Shown piece after piece: positions 26,148 through 34,785 of a stretch of 64,000 nt of DNA. The notes under the pieces were generated by a model, which did no database searches, was not told where the DNA came from, and saw only the letters and a program-made list of their open reading frames with translations. The translations under genes and the position numbers were made by a program. Within the stretch, counting starts at the first letter, position 1. Each line of letters opens with the position of its first letter. The stretch spans positions 236,267 through 300,266 of the forward strand of contig NZ_SMFL01000008.1 in the NCBI RefSeq assembly GCF_004349265.1, in the 5' to 3' direction. Origin of the DNA: Dyadobacter psychrotolerans (GTDB lineage: Bacteria > Bacteroidota > Bacteroidia > Cytophagales > Spirosomataceae).

Positions 26148-27548
26148 ATGAAAAACTTAAAACATGTACTGGCATTTGCCGGTATACTAGCTACCGCTTT
26201 GCCTTCTTTTGCCCAGCACGAACATCATACTGCGCCTGCAAAAGATACAACCAGTCATGAAAAACACGATATGTCCGGTCATGAGATGAAAGGGCATGAT
26301 ATGAAAAACATGGATAAATCCAATGACATGCAACACAGTATGACGCATAATTTTTCACTTAGCCTGCCTATGAACAGAAATGGCTCAGGTACGGGCTGGC
26401 AGCCGGATGCCACGCCCATGTATGCGTACATGAAACACAGTGATAAGTGGAATTACATGCTTCATGGAAGTCTATTTCTAAGATATACAGGACAAAATAT
26501 TAATAATGATGGCAAAAAAGGGTCGGATTCAAAACTCAGTTTTCCTAACTGGGTCATGGGTATGGCGCAGCGGCAGGTCGGCAAAAACGGACTTTTGTCT
26601 TTCCGGGCCATGGTGTCTCTCGACAGACTTACAGACGGTGGCGCCGGATACCCGCTTCTTTTGCAATCCGGTGAAAGCTGGAAGGGGCAGTCGCTGATCG
26701 ACCGCCAGCATCCGCATGATCTGATTTCGGAATTGTCTTTTGGTTATACACAGCGTGTCAGCGAGAAAGTTGATCTTACTGTTTACGCTGGTTATCCCGG
26801 TGAGCCTGCGCTGGGTCCGACTGCTTTTATGCACAGGATGTCCGCTTTCAATAACCCTGATGCCGTGCTGGGACATCACTGGCAGGATGCAACACACATT
26901 ACCTTTGGTGTGGTGACGGCAGGTGTGCGTTATGGCAAATTTAAGCTGGAAGGATCTTCCTTTACTGGCCGGGAACCGGATGAAAACCGATTTAATTTTG
27001 ACAAACCTCGTTTTGATTCATATAGTTACAGGTTGCTTTTTAATCCTTCAAAAAATTGGGCTTTACAGGCTTCAAGAGGTTTTATAAAAAGTCCGGAAGT
27101 TTCCGATGCAGACAAAAACATAGACAGGACTACTGCTTCCGTGCAGCATTCTGCAAATCTGAACGGCGAAAACCGATGGATTTCTTCATCGCTGGTTTGG
27201 GGACTGAATAAAGCCGGCGGGCATCACAAAGAACACTCGCTGCTGCTGGAAAGTAATTTGCAGTTGAATCGCTGGGCTGTATATGGCCGGTATGAATGGA
27301 TGCAGAAAAGTTCGCATGAGGTATTCGCAAGCAGACCTGGCGGAATTTCGGAAAATGAAATATTTCCAATCTCAGCTTTCACCCTCGGTTTAAACCGGCA
27401 AATTGTATCGTTTTCAAATACATTGCTGCAGGCGGGTGTTCAGGCAAGTTTATACGGAATCGACCAAACGCTAAAACCATTTTATGGAAACAGTCCGCTG
27501 TCGGGGCAGGTTTATCTGAGACTGACTCCGGGACGGATGCGGATGTAG
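26148..27548 (+). CDS. His/Met-rich outer-membrane protein of the copper operon
   Basis: A 466-residue exported protein. The signal (FAGILATALPSFAQ) is followed by a tract rich in His, Met, Asp and Lys (about residues 24-68, with HEHH, HEKHDMSGHEMKGHDM and NDMQHSMTH) like those of copper-binding CopB/PcoB proteins. The remainder has the alternating hydrophobic pattern of a beta barrel, with repeated GSLFLRYTG- and YGRYEWMQK-like strands, ending in VYLRLTPGRM. It could be an outer-membrane copper sequestration or efflux porin. I do not recognise a named family beyond this resemblance. It is the last gene of the operon and abuts the convergent S41 gene. Confidence 0.75.
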   Translation: MKNLKHVLAFAGILATALPSFAQHEHHTAPAKDTTSHEKHDMSGHEMKGHDMKNMDKSNDMQHSMTHNFSLSLPMNRNGSGTGWQPDATPMYAYMKHSDKWNYMLHGSLFLRYTGQNINNDGKKGSDSKLSFPNWVMGMAQRQVGKNGLLSFRAMVSLDRLTDGGAGYPLLLQSGESWKGQSLIDRQHPHDLISELSFGYTQRVSEKVDLTVYAGYPGEPALGPTAFMHRMSAFNNPDAVLGHHWQDATHITFGVVTAGVRYGKFKLEGSSFTGREPDENRFNFDKPRFDSYSYRLLFNPSKNWALQASRGFIKSPEVSDADKNIDRTTASVQHSANLNGENRWISSSLVWGLNKAGGHHKEHSLLLESNLQLNRWAVYGRYEWMQKSSHEVFASRPGGISENEIFPISAFTLGLNRQIVSFSNTLLQAGVQASLYGIDQTLKPFYGNSPLSGQVYLRLTPGRMRM

Positions 27549-27568
27549 GCATCGCGCGCTGCTAAATA

Positions 27569-29359
27569 CTACTTTGTTTCAATCACATTGATGGCTTTGT
27601 TTAGCAGCGTATCTTTTCCATTTAGAATATCGTTCGCTTCCGGATGGATGATAAGATCAATTTTGACACCTTCACGCTGCGCTTCCTTTCCATTCGGATA
27701 AAAAATGGCATTTCCTGTAAATGGGAAATTGTAACCGCCGGGCAGCATCAGGTTTTTATAATCTCCGTCGGCACCGGCGGATGGTTCTCCAATGGTGATA
27801 CTTTCCGGAAATATCTGTTGCAGATTCATCGTCTGGAATTCACTTAAACTCAGCGTTGCTCCGTTTACAATGATGACGACCTTGCCTGGGTAATTAAATC
27901 TTTCCGGTTTTAACACGGCACTGCGATACACTTCGGGATGGGAAAGTAATTTAAAACTGCCGACATTTTCTTTGTTTACAGCATAGTAGTTGGCATGTGA
28001 TGTGTCTAAAAAACGGTTGAACTTTTGATTGACATAGGTGTAGATAAAAGCCGGCCAATAGGGATAATCACGCATGTCAAATATCAACCCTTTTGATCGG
28101 GCGGTTAAAGTGAGCAGTGAATCCATCGTTTTTCCGAACTTTTCATCAGGAATTGTATTTGGGAAACGGGCGAGCTGCCCGATTTTGAAACGAACAATCT
28201 CAGGCGTAACATAATCAAGCTCTGAACCGGTAAGTTCAGTACTAAGCTTGTTGTTCAGATAAACGTTCAGCCTTGTAAGTAAGTCCTTTTTTTGGCTACC
28301 GACCAGTTGAATTTTCGTTGTTTTAGGAAGGTCATTGCGAAGGTAAGTGAGTGTACAAAACAAGCTGTCTGAGTAAAAAAGGAGATTATTTTCAAACTTT
28401 CCCAGCCGGTGCAAGAGCGCGTTTCTGTTAGAAGCAGAAAGCAGCAGGTTCAATTCCTCAATTCTGTCCGATACCGCCTGTCCGTTTATGGCTGTGATAA
28501 CATCGCCTGGTTTGATATCCGCTTCGGTACAAAATTCGTCGATAATACTCTTTGTAACCAGAATCTGATTGCCTTGGATGATGGTAAAATCAAATGGCTG
28601 ATAGTACCGGTTATGCAGTATTTTTCTTCCATATTTCAGCGACTTGTAAAAGCTGAAAGCATGTGTATCGTTCAGTTTGGCGGACAAAAGAAGTAACGAT
28701 TTTTCATATTCCTGCCGACTCGCCGATGCCGCAAACACAGGAATCGCCTCTTTGACTGTGGAATCCCAGGGCTTGTCCATCAAATATTTATGCGGGAATA
28801 AATAATCAACCGCAGCCTGAATTTTGGCCAGTGACAACATTCGGTAAGCATAAGGAATTCGAGTGCTGTCGGCGAAAGCATAACCTTTTTCATGAGGAAT
28901 ACCGGTGTCATAGTTCCTCGCTGGAATATAATAATGCAGACTGTCGGTAAAACGATTTTGATAGATAAATTCAAGCCGTTTTTTAATTTTACCTGAAAGG
29001 AATTTATCCTTTTGCCGCCATTTCCAATCTATATTTTTTGTTAAAAGAGGCCCTGCCTTGGCCGTTTTGATACCAACCGGAGTGGTAACAGAATTTAGCT
29101 GATTCAATAAATCGTTTAATACCTTATCGAATTCTGCCTGGTTTCCGGCTTTGTCCACAGCAGGTAGTACAGATAAAAACACACTGTCAGCGTCCGCTTT
29201 CCCGGAAGCGATAGCCGGATGATCATACTTCAAGAAGCCCCAGACTTTGGAATAATAAAATTGCTTTTCAATAGTAAAATCTTTCCCTGCTGCCGAAAAT
29301 CCATTTTTTGTAAAAAGAAAAAACAGGATCGAAAGGGTAAAACTTAATTTGATTTTCAT
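27569..29359 (-). CDS. Secreted S41-family peptidase
   Basis: A 596-residue exported protein (signal about residues 1-22, ending FSAAG). A helical N-terminal region is followed by a PDZ-like segment (EADIKPGDVITAINGQ, near residue 280) and the S41 core with GLIFDMRDYP, KVVIIVNGATLSLSEF and GEPSAGADGDY. The Ser of TLSLSEF (near residue 505) is the expected nucleophile. The family cleaves peptides near C-termini. It is unrelated in layout to the tricorn-like protease at 2231-5416. It is monocistronic, divergent from the methyltransferase gene and only 20 bases from the convergent copper operon end, with no terminator between them. Confidence 0.88.
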   Translation of the reverse strand: MKIKLSFTLSILFFLFTKNGFSAAGKDFTIEKQFYYSKVWGFLKYDHPAIASGKADADSVFLSVLPAVDKAGNQAEFDKVLNDLLNQLNSVTTPVGIKTAKAGPLLTKNIDWKWRQKDKFLSGKIKKRLEFIYQNRFTDSLHYYIPARNYDTGIPHEKGYAFADSTRIPYAYRMLSLAKIQAAVDYLFPHKYLMDKPWDSTVKEAIPVFAASASRQEYEKSLLLLSAKLNDTHAFSFYKSLKYGRKILHNRYYQPFDFTIIQGNQILVTKSIIDEFCTEADIKPGDVITAINGQAVSDRIEELNLLLSASNRNALLHRLGKFENNLLFYSDSLFCTLTYLRNDLPKTTKIQLVGSQKKDLLTRLNVYLNNKLSTELTGSELDYVTPEIVRFKIGQLARFPNTIPDEKFGKTMDSLLTLTARSKGLIFDMRDYPYWPAFIYTYVNQKFNRFLDTSHANYYAVNKENVGSFKLLSHPEVYRSAVLKPERFNYPGKVVIIVNGATLSLSEFQTMNLQQIFPESITIGEPSAGADGDYKNLMLPGGYNFPFTGNAIFYPNGKEAQREGVKIDLIIHPEANDILNGKDTLLNKAINVIETK

Positions 29360-29459
29360 GAATCTGATAAGAAAAAAGAAAATAAAATACGTCCCTTATG
29401 TTTCTTAAAACGATATTCACTCTCAATTAATGGTTGAAAATAAAGACATATTTTGAATT

Positions 29460-30278
29460 TTGACAGATAAAATTGGTTCGGTATACTTTCCTAATTCTGC
29501 CTACCTTTATGTTTCATCAAAACAAAAAATAGCCTTGGCCTGGTATCATACTTATTTTAACGGACTTCCCCAACGTGCCTGGAAATTGCATCAGGACGAA
29601 GAATATACTGAATACGAGGTGGATTTTCTTCGTGATGTTCTTGAAATTCAGCAGGATAATAAAGTATTGGATTTGCTTTCCGGTTACGGCCGTCATGCGA
29701 TTCCATTGGCTGAGGAAGGTGTGGACATGACCTGCATCGATATATCCGAAGAATACTGTGATGAACTCCAGTCGATTGTAAACAAAGAAAAGTTGCCGAT
29801 CGATGTGATTTGTGAAGATGTCTTACATTTTGATTTTGGCGGACAGCAGTTCAATGCTGCCTATTGTTTTGGAAACAGTTTCAGCTTTTTTCCACGGACC
29901 GATATGCAGCGGCTTATACAGAATGTTGCGGATGTATTGTTACCCGGAGGTTATTTTGCCATTCATACCGAAAACCTGGCAGAAAGCGTATTTCCCAATT
30001 TTCAGACAAGAAACTGGATGCCAGTAAGAGATGATATCGTTTATCTTGCTGAAAATGAATACAACGCCGAAGGTGGTTATATTGAATCCGAACAAACTTT
30101 TATTTCCGGTTCAGAGCGGGTTACCTATTCAGTAAGGCAGCATATTTACACCCTTGCCGAATTGAGTACCATGTTTGCCCGGGCAGGTTTTGAGGTTACG
30201 GCAACTTTTGCCAATCTGGAAGCAGATCCGTTTCAGCTGGGAGATGATAATTTATACCTGATCGCAAAGAAAATCTGA
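29460..30278 (+). CDS. Class I SAM-dependent methyltransferase
   Basis: A 272-residue cytosolic enzyme of the seven-strand Rossmann fold. Motif I is KVLDLLSGYGRHAIPLAEEG (residues about 70-89), motif II has MTCIDISEEYCDEL, motif IV reads FNAAYCFGNSFSFF, and motif VI LLPGGYFAIHTENL. Substrate unknown. The start appears to be TTG at 29460, since there is no ATG before residue 89, well inside motif I. Its stop codon directly abuts the stop of the convergent YeeE/YedE-type gene (30278/30279). Confidence 0.85.
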   Translation: MTDKIGSVYFPNSAYLYVSSKQKIALAWYHTYFNGLPQRAWKLHQDEEYTEYEVDFLRDVLEIQQDNKVLDLLSGYGRHAIPLAEEGVDMTCIDISEEYCDELQSIVNKEKLPIDVICEDVLHFDFGGQQFNAAYCFGNSFSFFPRTDMQRLIQNVADVLLPGGYFAIHTENLAESVFPNFQTRNWMPVRDDIVYLAENEYNAEGGYIESEQTFISGSERVTYSVRQHIYTLAELSTMFARAGFEVTATFANLEADPFQLGDDNLYLIAKKI

Positions 30279-30779
30279 TCAGTGGGGGAGCCTTGGACGC
30301 AGTAAACCGTACGTCCAGGTTCCTGCAATTGCACTGAGTAAAGTAACAACAATTGCCAGATACCCGCTGCCGATCTGTGCAAATAACGGTCCTGGACAAG
30401 CGCCCGTAATGGCCCAGCCTACACCAAAAAGCAGTCCGCCGTAAATTTGTCCTTTGTTAAAAGTTTTGTCAGGGATCGAAACCTGTTCATTATCCAGGGT
30501 TTTTAGTCTAAAACGTTTGATAATCTGTACAGAGATCAACCCCACAGTAACAGCAGATCCGATTACGCCATACATGTGAAAGGAGTCCAGCCGGAACATT
30601 TCCTGTATCCGAAACCAGGATACGATTTCAGCTTTTACAAATACGATCCCGAAAAGTACACCGACGATCAGGTATTTGATATTCGCTGTAAAACCTTCGG
30701 GGTTTTTCTGTTGGTTGATGCCGTCGAAACCATCTTCCTTATCAACGACTAAATCTGTATCCTGATTGATGTTACTCAT
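30279..30779 (-). CDS. DUF6691/YeeE-YedE-like membrane protein (second half of transporter pair)
   Basis: A 166-residue inner-membrane protein with four hydrophobic helices. The signature segments GQIYGGLLFGVGWAITGACPGPLFAQIGSG and the helix FGIVFVKAEIVSWFRIQEMFR are those of the shorter YeeE/YedE partner, with one conserved Cys in GACPGP. With the neighbouring longer subunit it should form a sulfur-compound (thiosulfate or sulfane sulfur) importer, as shown for YeeE. It is the third gene of a minus-strand operon, 6 bases from the second. Confidence 0.85.
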   Translation of the reverse strand: MSNINQDTDLVVDKEDGFDGINQQKNPEGFTANIKYLIVGVLFGIVFVKAEIVSWFRIQEMFRLDSFHMYGVIGSAVTVGLISVQIIKRFRLKTLDNEQVSIPDKTFNKGQIYGGLLFGVGWAITGACPGPLFAQIGSGYLAIVVTLLSAIAGTWTYGLLRPRLPH

Positions 30780-30785
30780 GGTCGG

Positions 30786-31361
30786 TTATTTTACCAGTTG
30801 AAGTAAAAATGGAAGCAGCAAATGTGTACAGGCAAAACCGCCAGCCATAAAACTGATCGTCGCGACCAGCGACGGCCATTGCAAATTTGAAAGACCCATA
30901 ATCGCATGGCCGGATGTGCAGCCGCCGGCATAACGTGTTCCAAAGCCGACAAGAAATCCGCCAAGAACAAAAAAGATCAATCCTTTCAGCGTAAAAATAT
31001 TTGAAACAGAAAAAATATCCGTTGGCATCAAACCTCCGAAGTCAGTTATTCCTAAACCGGCAAGCGTGGTTTGTGTGGCTTGTGAAATGACAATCGTATC
31101 CGGATTAGCCAGCCAGTAAGTGGCTGCAAATCCACCAATCGTAATTCCCGCTACGAAGAATAAATTCCAGACTTCCTTTTTCCAGTTGTATCTAAAAAAA
31201 GAAATGTTGGCCGGTATCACCGCCGCGCACATGTGCCGCAGTGAGGAAGAAATACCAAATGATTTATTACCTAAAAGCAATAAAACCGGTACCGTCAGGC
31301 CGATCAGCGGACCGGCTACATACCAGGGCCAGGGTTTTCGGATGATTTCAATAATTTCCAT
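30786..31361 (-). CDS. YeeE/YedE-family sulfur transporter subunit
   Basis: A 191-residue inner-membrane protein with about five helices. Conserved sulfur-path motifs are GFGTRYAGGCTSGHAIMGLSN with a central Cys, and FLVGFG and FMAGGFACTH, which carry the other characteristic Cys. YeeE-type proteins pass thiosulfate through a cysteine relay. Its partner subunit lies 6 bases downstream, and the MBL-rhodanese gene lies 141 bases upstream on the same strand. The three together suggest import and oxidation or detoxification of sulfane sulfur. Confidence 0.88.
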   Translation of the reverse strand: MEIIEIIRKPWPWYVAGPLIGLTVPVLLLLGNKSFGISSSLRHMCAAVIPANISFFRYNWKKEVWNLFFVAGITIGGFAATYWLANPDTIVISQATQTTLAGLGITDFGGLMPTDIFSVSNIFTLKGLIFFVLGGFLVGFGTRYAGGCTSGHAIMGLSNLQWPSLVATISFMAGGFACTHLLLPFLLQLVK

Positions 31362-31502
31362 GTGTCTTTCCTGATGTATGACGGATATTATTTGTGATTT
31401 GATTTTCTGTTATTCCGGTGCGCTTAATCAGGATCAGAACTATAATATTACATCCTGCTTTTATATTTCCTGCAAATATTTCGGTACCATACAACCAAAA
31501 AC

Positions 31503-32885
31503 CTATTCAACCGGAACACCTGTTTTCGCAACGGAAGCATATCCGCCTTCAATATTTACGACATCTTCAAACCCTCTCGACTTTAAAATCGAAGACGCGA
31601 TCATTGACCGGTATCCGCCTGCGCAGTGAATATAAAGCATTTCATGTTTTGGAAATTCTTCCATCAGGTCATTGATGTAGTCCAGCGGTAAATTTTCCGC
31701 ACCGGTTATATGTCCCGAAGCAAATTCATCCGGTTTTCTGACATCGATTATATTGATGTTTCCGCCTTTGTAGTGATCGGCAAATTCTTCGGGTGAAATT
31801 GAAATAACCGAATCTGTTTCCTTTCCTGCTTTTTCCCAGGCTTCAAATCCGCCGTTGAGATAGCCGATCGTAAAATCGTAACCAACCCTCGCCAGTCGGG
31901 TAACCACTTCCTCTTCACGGCCGGGTTCTGTAACAATTAATAAAAGCTGTTTCAGATCAGGAATGAGTGCCCCTGCCCAGGGAGCAAAACCACCGTCGAT
32001 ACCGATGTTTATTGAATTTGGTATAAAACCTTTTGCAAAATCTTCCGCCTTTCTGGTATCAAGAATCAATGCTCCGGTGTTATTTGCCTTTGCTTCAAAT
32101 GCCTCTGGTGAAAGTGCCTGATCGCCCCTTTCGAGCACATCATCTATGCTCTCGTAGCCATCCTGGTTCATTTTTACATTTTTTGGAAAATACTGCGGAG
32201 GTTCAGCAAGTCCGGCTGTAACTTCTTTTATAAATTCCTCCTTCGTCATATCTTCACGCAGGGCATAATTAAACAGTTTCTGGTTTCCCAGCGTATCGGA
32301 AGTTTCTTTGCTCATGTGTTTTCCACAGGCAGAACCGGCGCCGTGTGCAGGATAAACGATCACATCATCAGGCAGAGTCATGATTTTCGAACGCAGGCTA
32401 TCAAACAAAATCCCCGCCAGATCGTCCATCGTCAGTTCACCTTTCTGAGCCAGATCCGGACGGCCAACGTCACCAATAAAAAGGGTGTCACCGCTAAAAA
32501 GTGCAGTTGGTTTTCCGTATTTATCTAAAAGTAAATAACTGGTCGATTCCAGCGTATGTCCGGGCGTGTGCAAAGCTTTGATGGTAATTTCTCCTACCTG
32601 AAAAACTTCGCCGTCCTGCGCGATATGTGCTTTAAAGCCGGTTTTGGCACCCGGTCCGTAAACAATTGTTGAGTCCGTCTTTTCAGCAAGATCAATATGT
32701 CCGGATACAAAATCGGCATGAAAGTGGGTTTCAAAAACATATTTGATTTTAGCACCTACCTTTTCTGCCTTTTGGATATAAGGCTCTACTTCACGAAGCG
32801 GATCAATTACCGCAGCCTCGCCATTGGAAAAAATGAAGTAGGCTCCCTGGGCCAGACAGCCCGTATATATTTGTTCGATTTTCAT
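31503..32885 (-). CDS. MBL-fold persulfide dioxygenase-like protein with two rhodanese domains
   Basis: A 460-residue cytosolic protein. The N-terminal metallo-beta-lactamase domain has the metal motif ETHFHADFVSGH (near residue 50) and DTLFIGDVGRPDL, as in ETHE1-type persulfide dioxygenases, where His and Asp bind iron. The first rhodanese domain (about 265-355, ALILDTRKAEDFAKG) lacks the catalytic Cys; that loop reads LLLIVTEPGREE. The second rhodanese domain (about 370-460) keeps it as Cys421 in HCAGGYRS. It is the first gene of an operon with the two YeeE/YedE proteins, so it should act on glutathione persulfide or related sulfane sulfur. Confidence 0.9.
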   Translation of the reverse strand: MKIEQIYTGCLAQGAYFIFSNGEAAVIDPLREVEPYIQKAEKVGAKIKYVFETHFHADFVSGHIDLAEKTDSTIVYGPGAKTGFKAHIAQDGEVFQVGEITIKALHTPGHTLESTSYLLLDKYGKPTALFSGDTLFIGDVGRPDLAQKGELTMDDLAGILFDSLRSKIMTLPDDVIVYPAHGAGSACGKHMSKETSDTLGNQKLFNYALREDMTKEEFIKEVTAGLAEPPQYFPKNVKMNQDGYESIDDVLERGDQALSPEAFEAKANNTGALILDTRKAEDFAKGFIPNSINIGIDGGFAPWAGALIPDLKQLLLIVTEPGREEEVVTRLARVGYDFTIGYLNGGFEAWEKAGKETDSVISISPEEFADHYKGGNINIIDVRKPDEFASGHITGAENLPLDYINDLMEEFPKHEMLYIHCAGGYRSMIASSILKSRGFEDVVNIEGGYASVAKTGVPVE

Positions 32886-33014
32886 GCGATGAATAATTAG
32901 TTAGACAGGAATAACATCCGTTCTGCTGTTATTAACCAAGCAAAGTGCGGTTTTAGTTTCTTGGGTCAATACGGTGGGCAACGGATTTGTGATGCAGACG
33001 TGTTGTTAATATGG

Positions 33015-33047
33015 GTCACGAGGCGTTTCATCGGAACGCCTCGTGAC
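33015..33047. repeat. REP-like intergenic hairpin, 13-base perfect stem
   Basis: The arms GTCACGAGGCGTT (33015-33027) and AACGCCTCGTGAC (33035-33047) pair perfectly around the 7-base loop TCATCGG. No T tract follows on either strand, so it is not a normal terminator. Its core is shared with the longer palindrome at 44150-44256. Confidence 0.8.
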
Positions 33048-33073
33048 AATTGTAATATGCCTTTAAACAAAAC

Positions 33074-34459
33074 CTAAACCTTCACCAGCTTCCAATTCCC
33101 TAACTTAAACGGCCATATTCCCAGCACGGCCAGAATTGCCTCTGCTCCGGGGACGGAAATAAATACGCCCAATGGCCCCAGCTGAAATGTAAAAGCCAGT
33201 AAATATGCCATCGGAATTTGTATCATCCAGAAACAAATGATGTTCAAAACCGTCGGTGTTTTGGTGTCTCCCGCTCCGTTCAGCGACTGGATCACGACCA
33301 TGCTGTAGGCATAAAATCCGAAACCCAGACAGATTACACGCAGCGCCATTTTTCCGGTTTCTATTGCCAGCGCATCCGTAGTAAACCAGCCAATAATTGT
33401 TTCCGCCCAGATAAACATAAAGAGTGATAACCCAACGAGGAAAATCAGGTTAAAAAGTGCGCAGCGCCAGACGGATGTTTCGGCACGTTCGGGTTTTTGT
33501 GCGCCCAGGTTTTGTCCTACCAAAGTTGCCGCCGCATTGGCAAGTCCCCAAGCCGGCAACAGCGTAAACATAATAACCCGGATGGCAATCGTGTATCCTG
33601 CCACCACGTCGCTTCCAAACTCCGCCAGAATTCTGGTCAGGAAAATCCAGCTTGCGGAAGAAATCAGGAATTGTCCCGTTCCGCCGGCTGCGACTTTGAT
33701 CATCGTTACAATCGTTTCCCGGTGCGGACGCAAATCTTCCCAAACCAGCGCCAGCGTTTTGTTGACTTTCACCAGAGAATAAAGCTGGTAACCCACACCA
33801 ACCGTGCGTCCCAAAGCCGTAGCAAGTGCCGCTCCGGTTACGCCTAGTTCCGGGAAAGGACCTACGCCAAAAATCAGGATTGGTCCCAGGATCATGTTGA
33901 TACAATTGGCAATAATGAGGGAGCGCATAGCAGTAGCCGCAGATCCTGCACCGCGTAATGCCCCGCTAAGGGAATAAAGCAGCATCACAACCGGACTGCT
34001 CAAAAACTGTATCCTCGCAAAGTTGGTCCCTGTTTCGATCACTTTCGGATCTGCGCCCATCAATCTCAAAATATCTCCGGCGAAGAATGTCCCCACCATG
34101 GCAATGACGGCAGATACAGTCAGCGAAATTAAAATCACCTGTCCGATAGCGCGTTTCGCCTGCGCCATGTTGCCTTCACCTACCCGCCGGGCGATGGTTG
34201 CGGTTGCGGCAGTACTCAGCCCGATGGCAACGGAATAAACCAGAGTGATAACGGATTCCGTAAGCCCGACTGTCGCAACGGCTTCGATGCTTACCTTGGA
34301 AACGAAAAATATATCGACAACGGCAAAAAGCGACTCCATGACCATTTCCAGGATCATGGGGACGGACAATAAAAATATAGCACGGTTAATGCTTCCTTCT
34401 GTAAAACTTTCTTCGGAGCCGCCAATGGCCTGTCGAAGCAGTTGAAACCACTTTTTCAT
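33074..34459 (-). CDS. MATE-family multidrug efflux transporter
   Basis: A 461-residue inner-membrane transporter with twelve predicted helices in two related halves. Family segments include GSINRAIFLLSVPMILEMVM, ESLFAVVDIFFVSKV, GLSTAATATIARRVGEGN, ALRGAGSAATAMRSL, and in the second half WGLANAAATLVGQNLGAQKP and QSLNGAGDTKTPT. It should export cationic compounds by sodium or proton antiport. The length is normal for NorM/DinF-like members. A promoter-like sequence lies 140 bases upstream. It is divergent from hflX and not in an operon. Confidence 0.93.
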   Translation of the reverse strand: MKKWFQLLRQAIGGSEESFTEGSINRAIFLLSVPMILEMVMESLFAVVDIFFVSKVSIEAVATVGLTESVITLVYSVAIGLSTAATATIARRVGEGNMAQAKRAIGQVILISLTVSAVIAMVGTFFAGDILRLMGADPKVIETGTNFARIQFLSSPVVMLLYSLSGALRGAGSAATAMRSLIIANCINMILGPILIFGVGPFPELGVTGAALATALGRTVGVGYQLYSLVKVNKTLALVWEDLRPHRETIVTMIKVAAGGTGQFLISSASWIFLTRILAEFGSDVVAGYTIAIRVIMFTLLPAWGLANAAATLVGQNLGAQKPERAETSVWRCALFNLIFLVGLSLFMFIWAETIIGWFTTDALAIETGKMALRVICLGFGFYAYSMVVIQSLNGAGDTKTPTVLNIICFWMIQIPMAYLLAFTFQLGPLGVFISVPGAEAILAVLGIWPFKLGNWKLVKV

Positions 34460-34785
34460 GGTTAAAAATTTGAAATGTAGAATATGAAAACAGCAGCTGT
34501 TAAAACTGCCTGAATGGATGTCCTGTTAAAAGGAAAAAAGACGGAGTGGCTGCGATCAGCCGATGGTGAGCACCAACATATTTTTAGAGAATTTTGGCAA
34601 AGGTACAAAACTGGTATTTAAATATTCAAACAAAATACTGGATTTATAAAAATGGAAAATGTACCTTCACCAGACAGGCGTATGAACTTTTGGCAGGATT
34701 AAACCGTTGCCAATCTACGCTTTGAGGTAAAAATTCGTCTCCGGATGACGGTTTTACCATCATTTGATTAATAAAAAACGAATGC
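34460..34785. other. Divergent intergenic region between the MATE gene and hflX
   Basis: A 326-base non-coding gap. It holds the MATE promoter candidate at 34598-34630 and otherwise shows no coding sequence, repeat or strong hairpin. Confidence 0.6.
34598..34630 (-). promoter_or_regulatory. Putative promoter of the MATE transporter gene
   Basis: On the minus strand TTTG (34627-34630) is followed after 21 bases by TACCTTTG (34598-34605), a full match to the Bacteroidota -33/-7 promoter. Confidence 0.55.
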
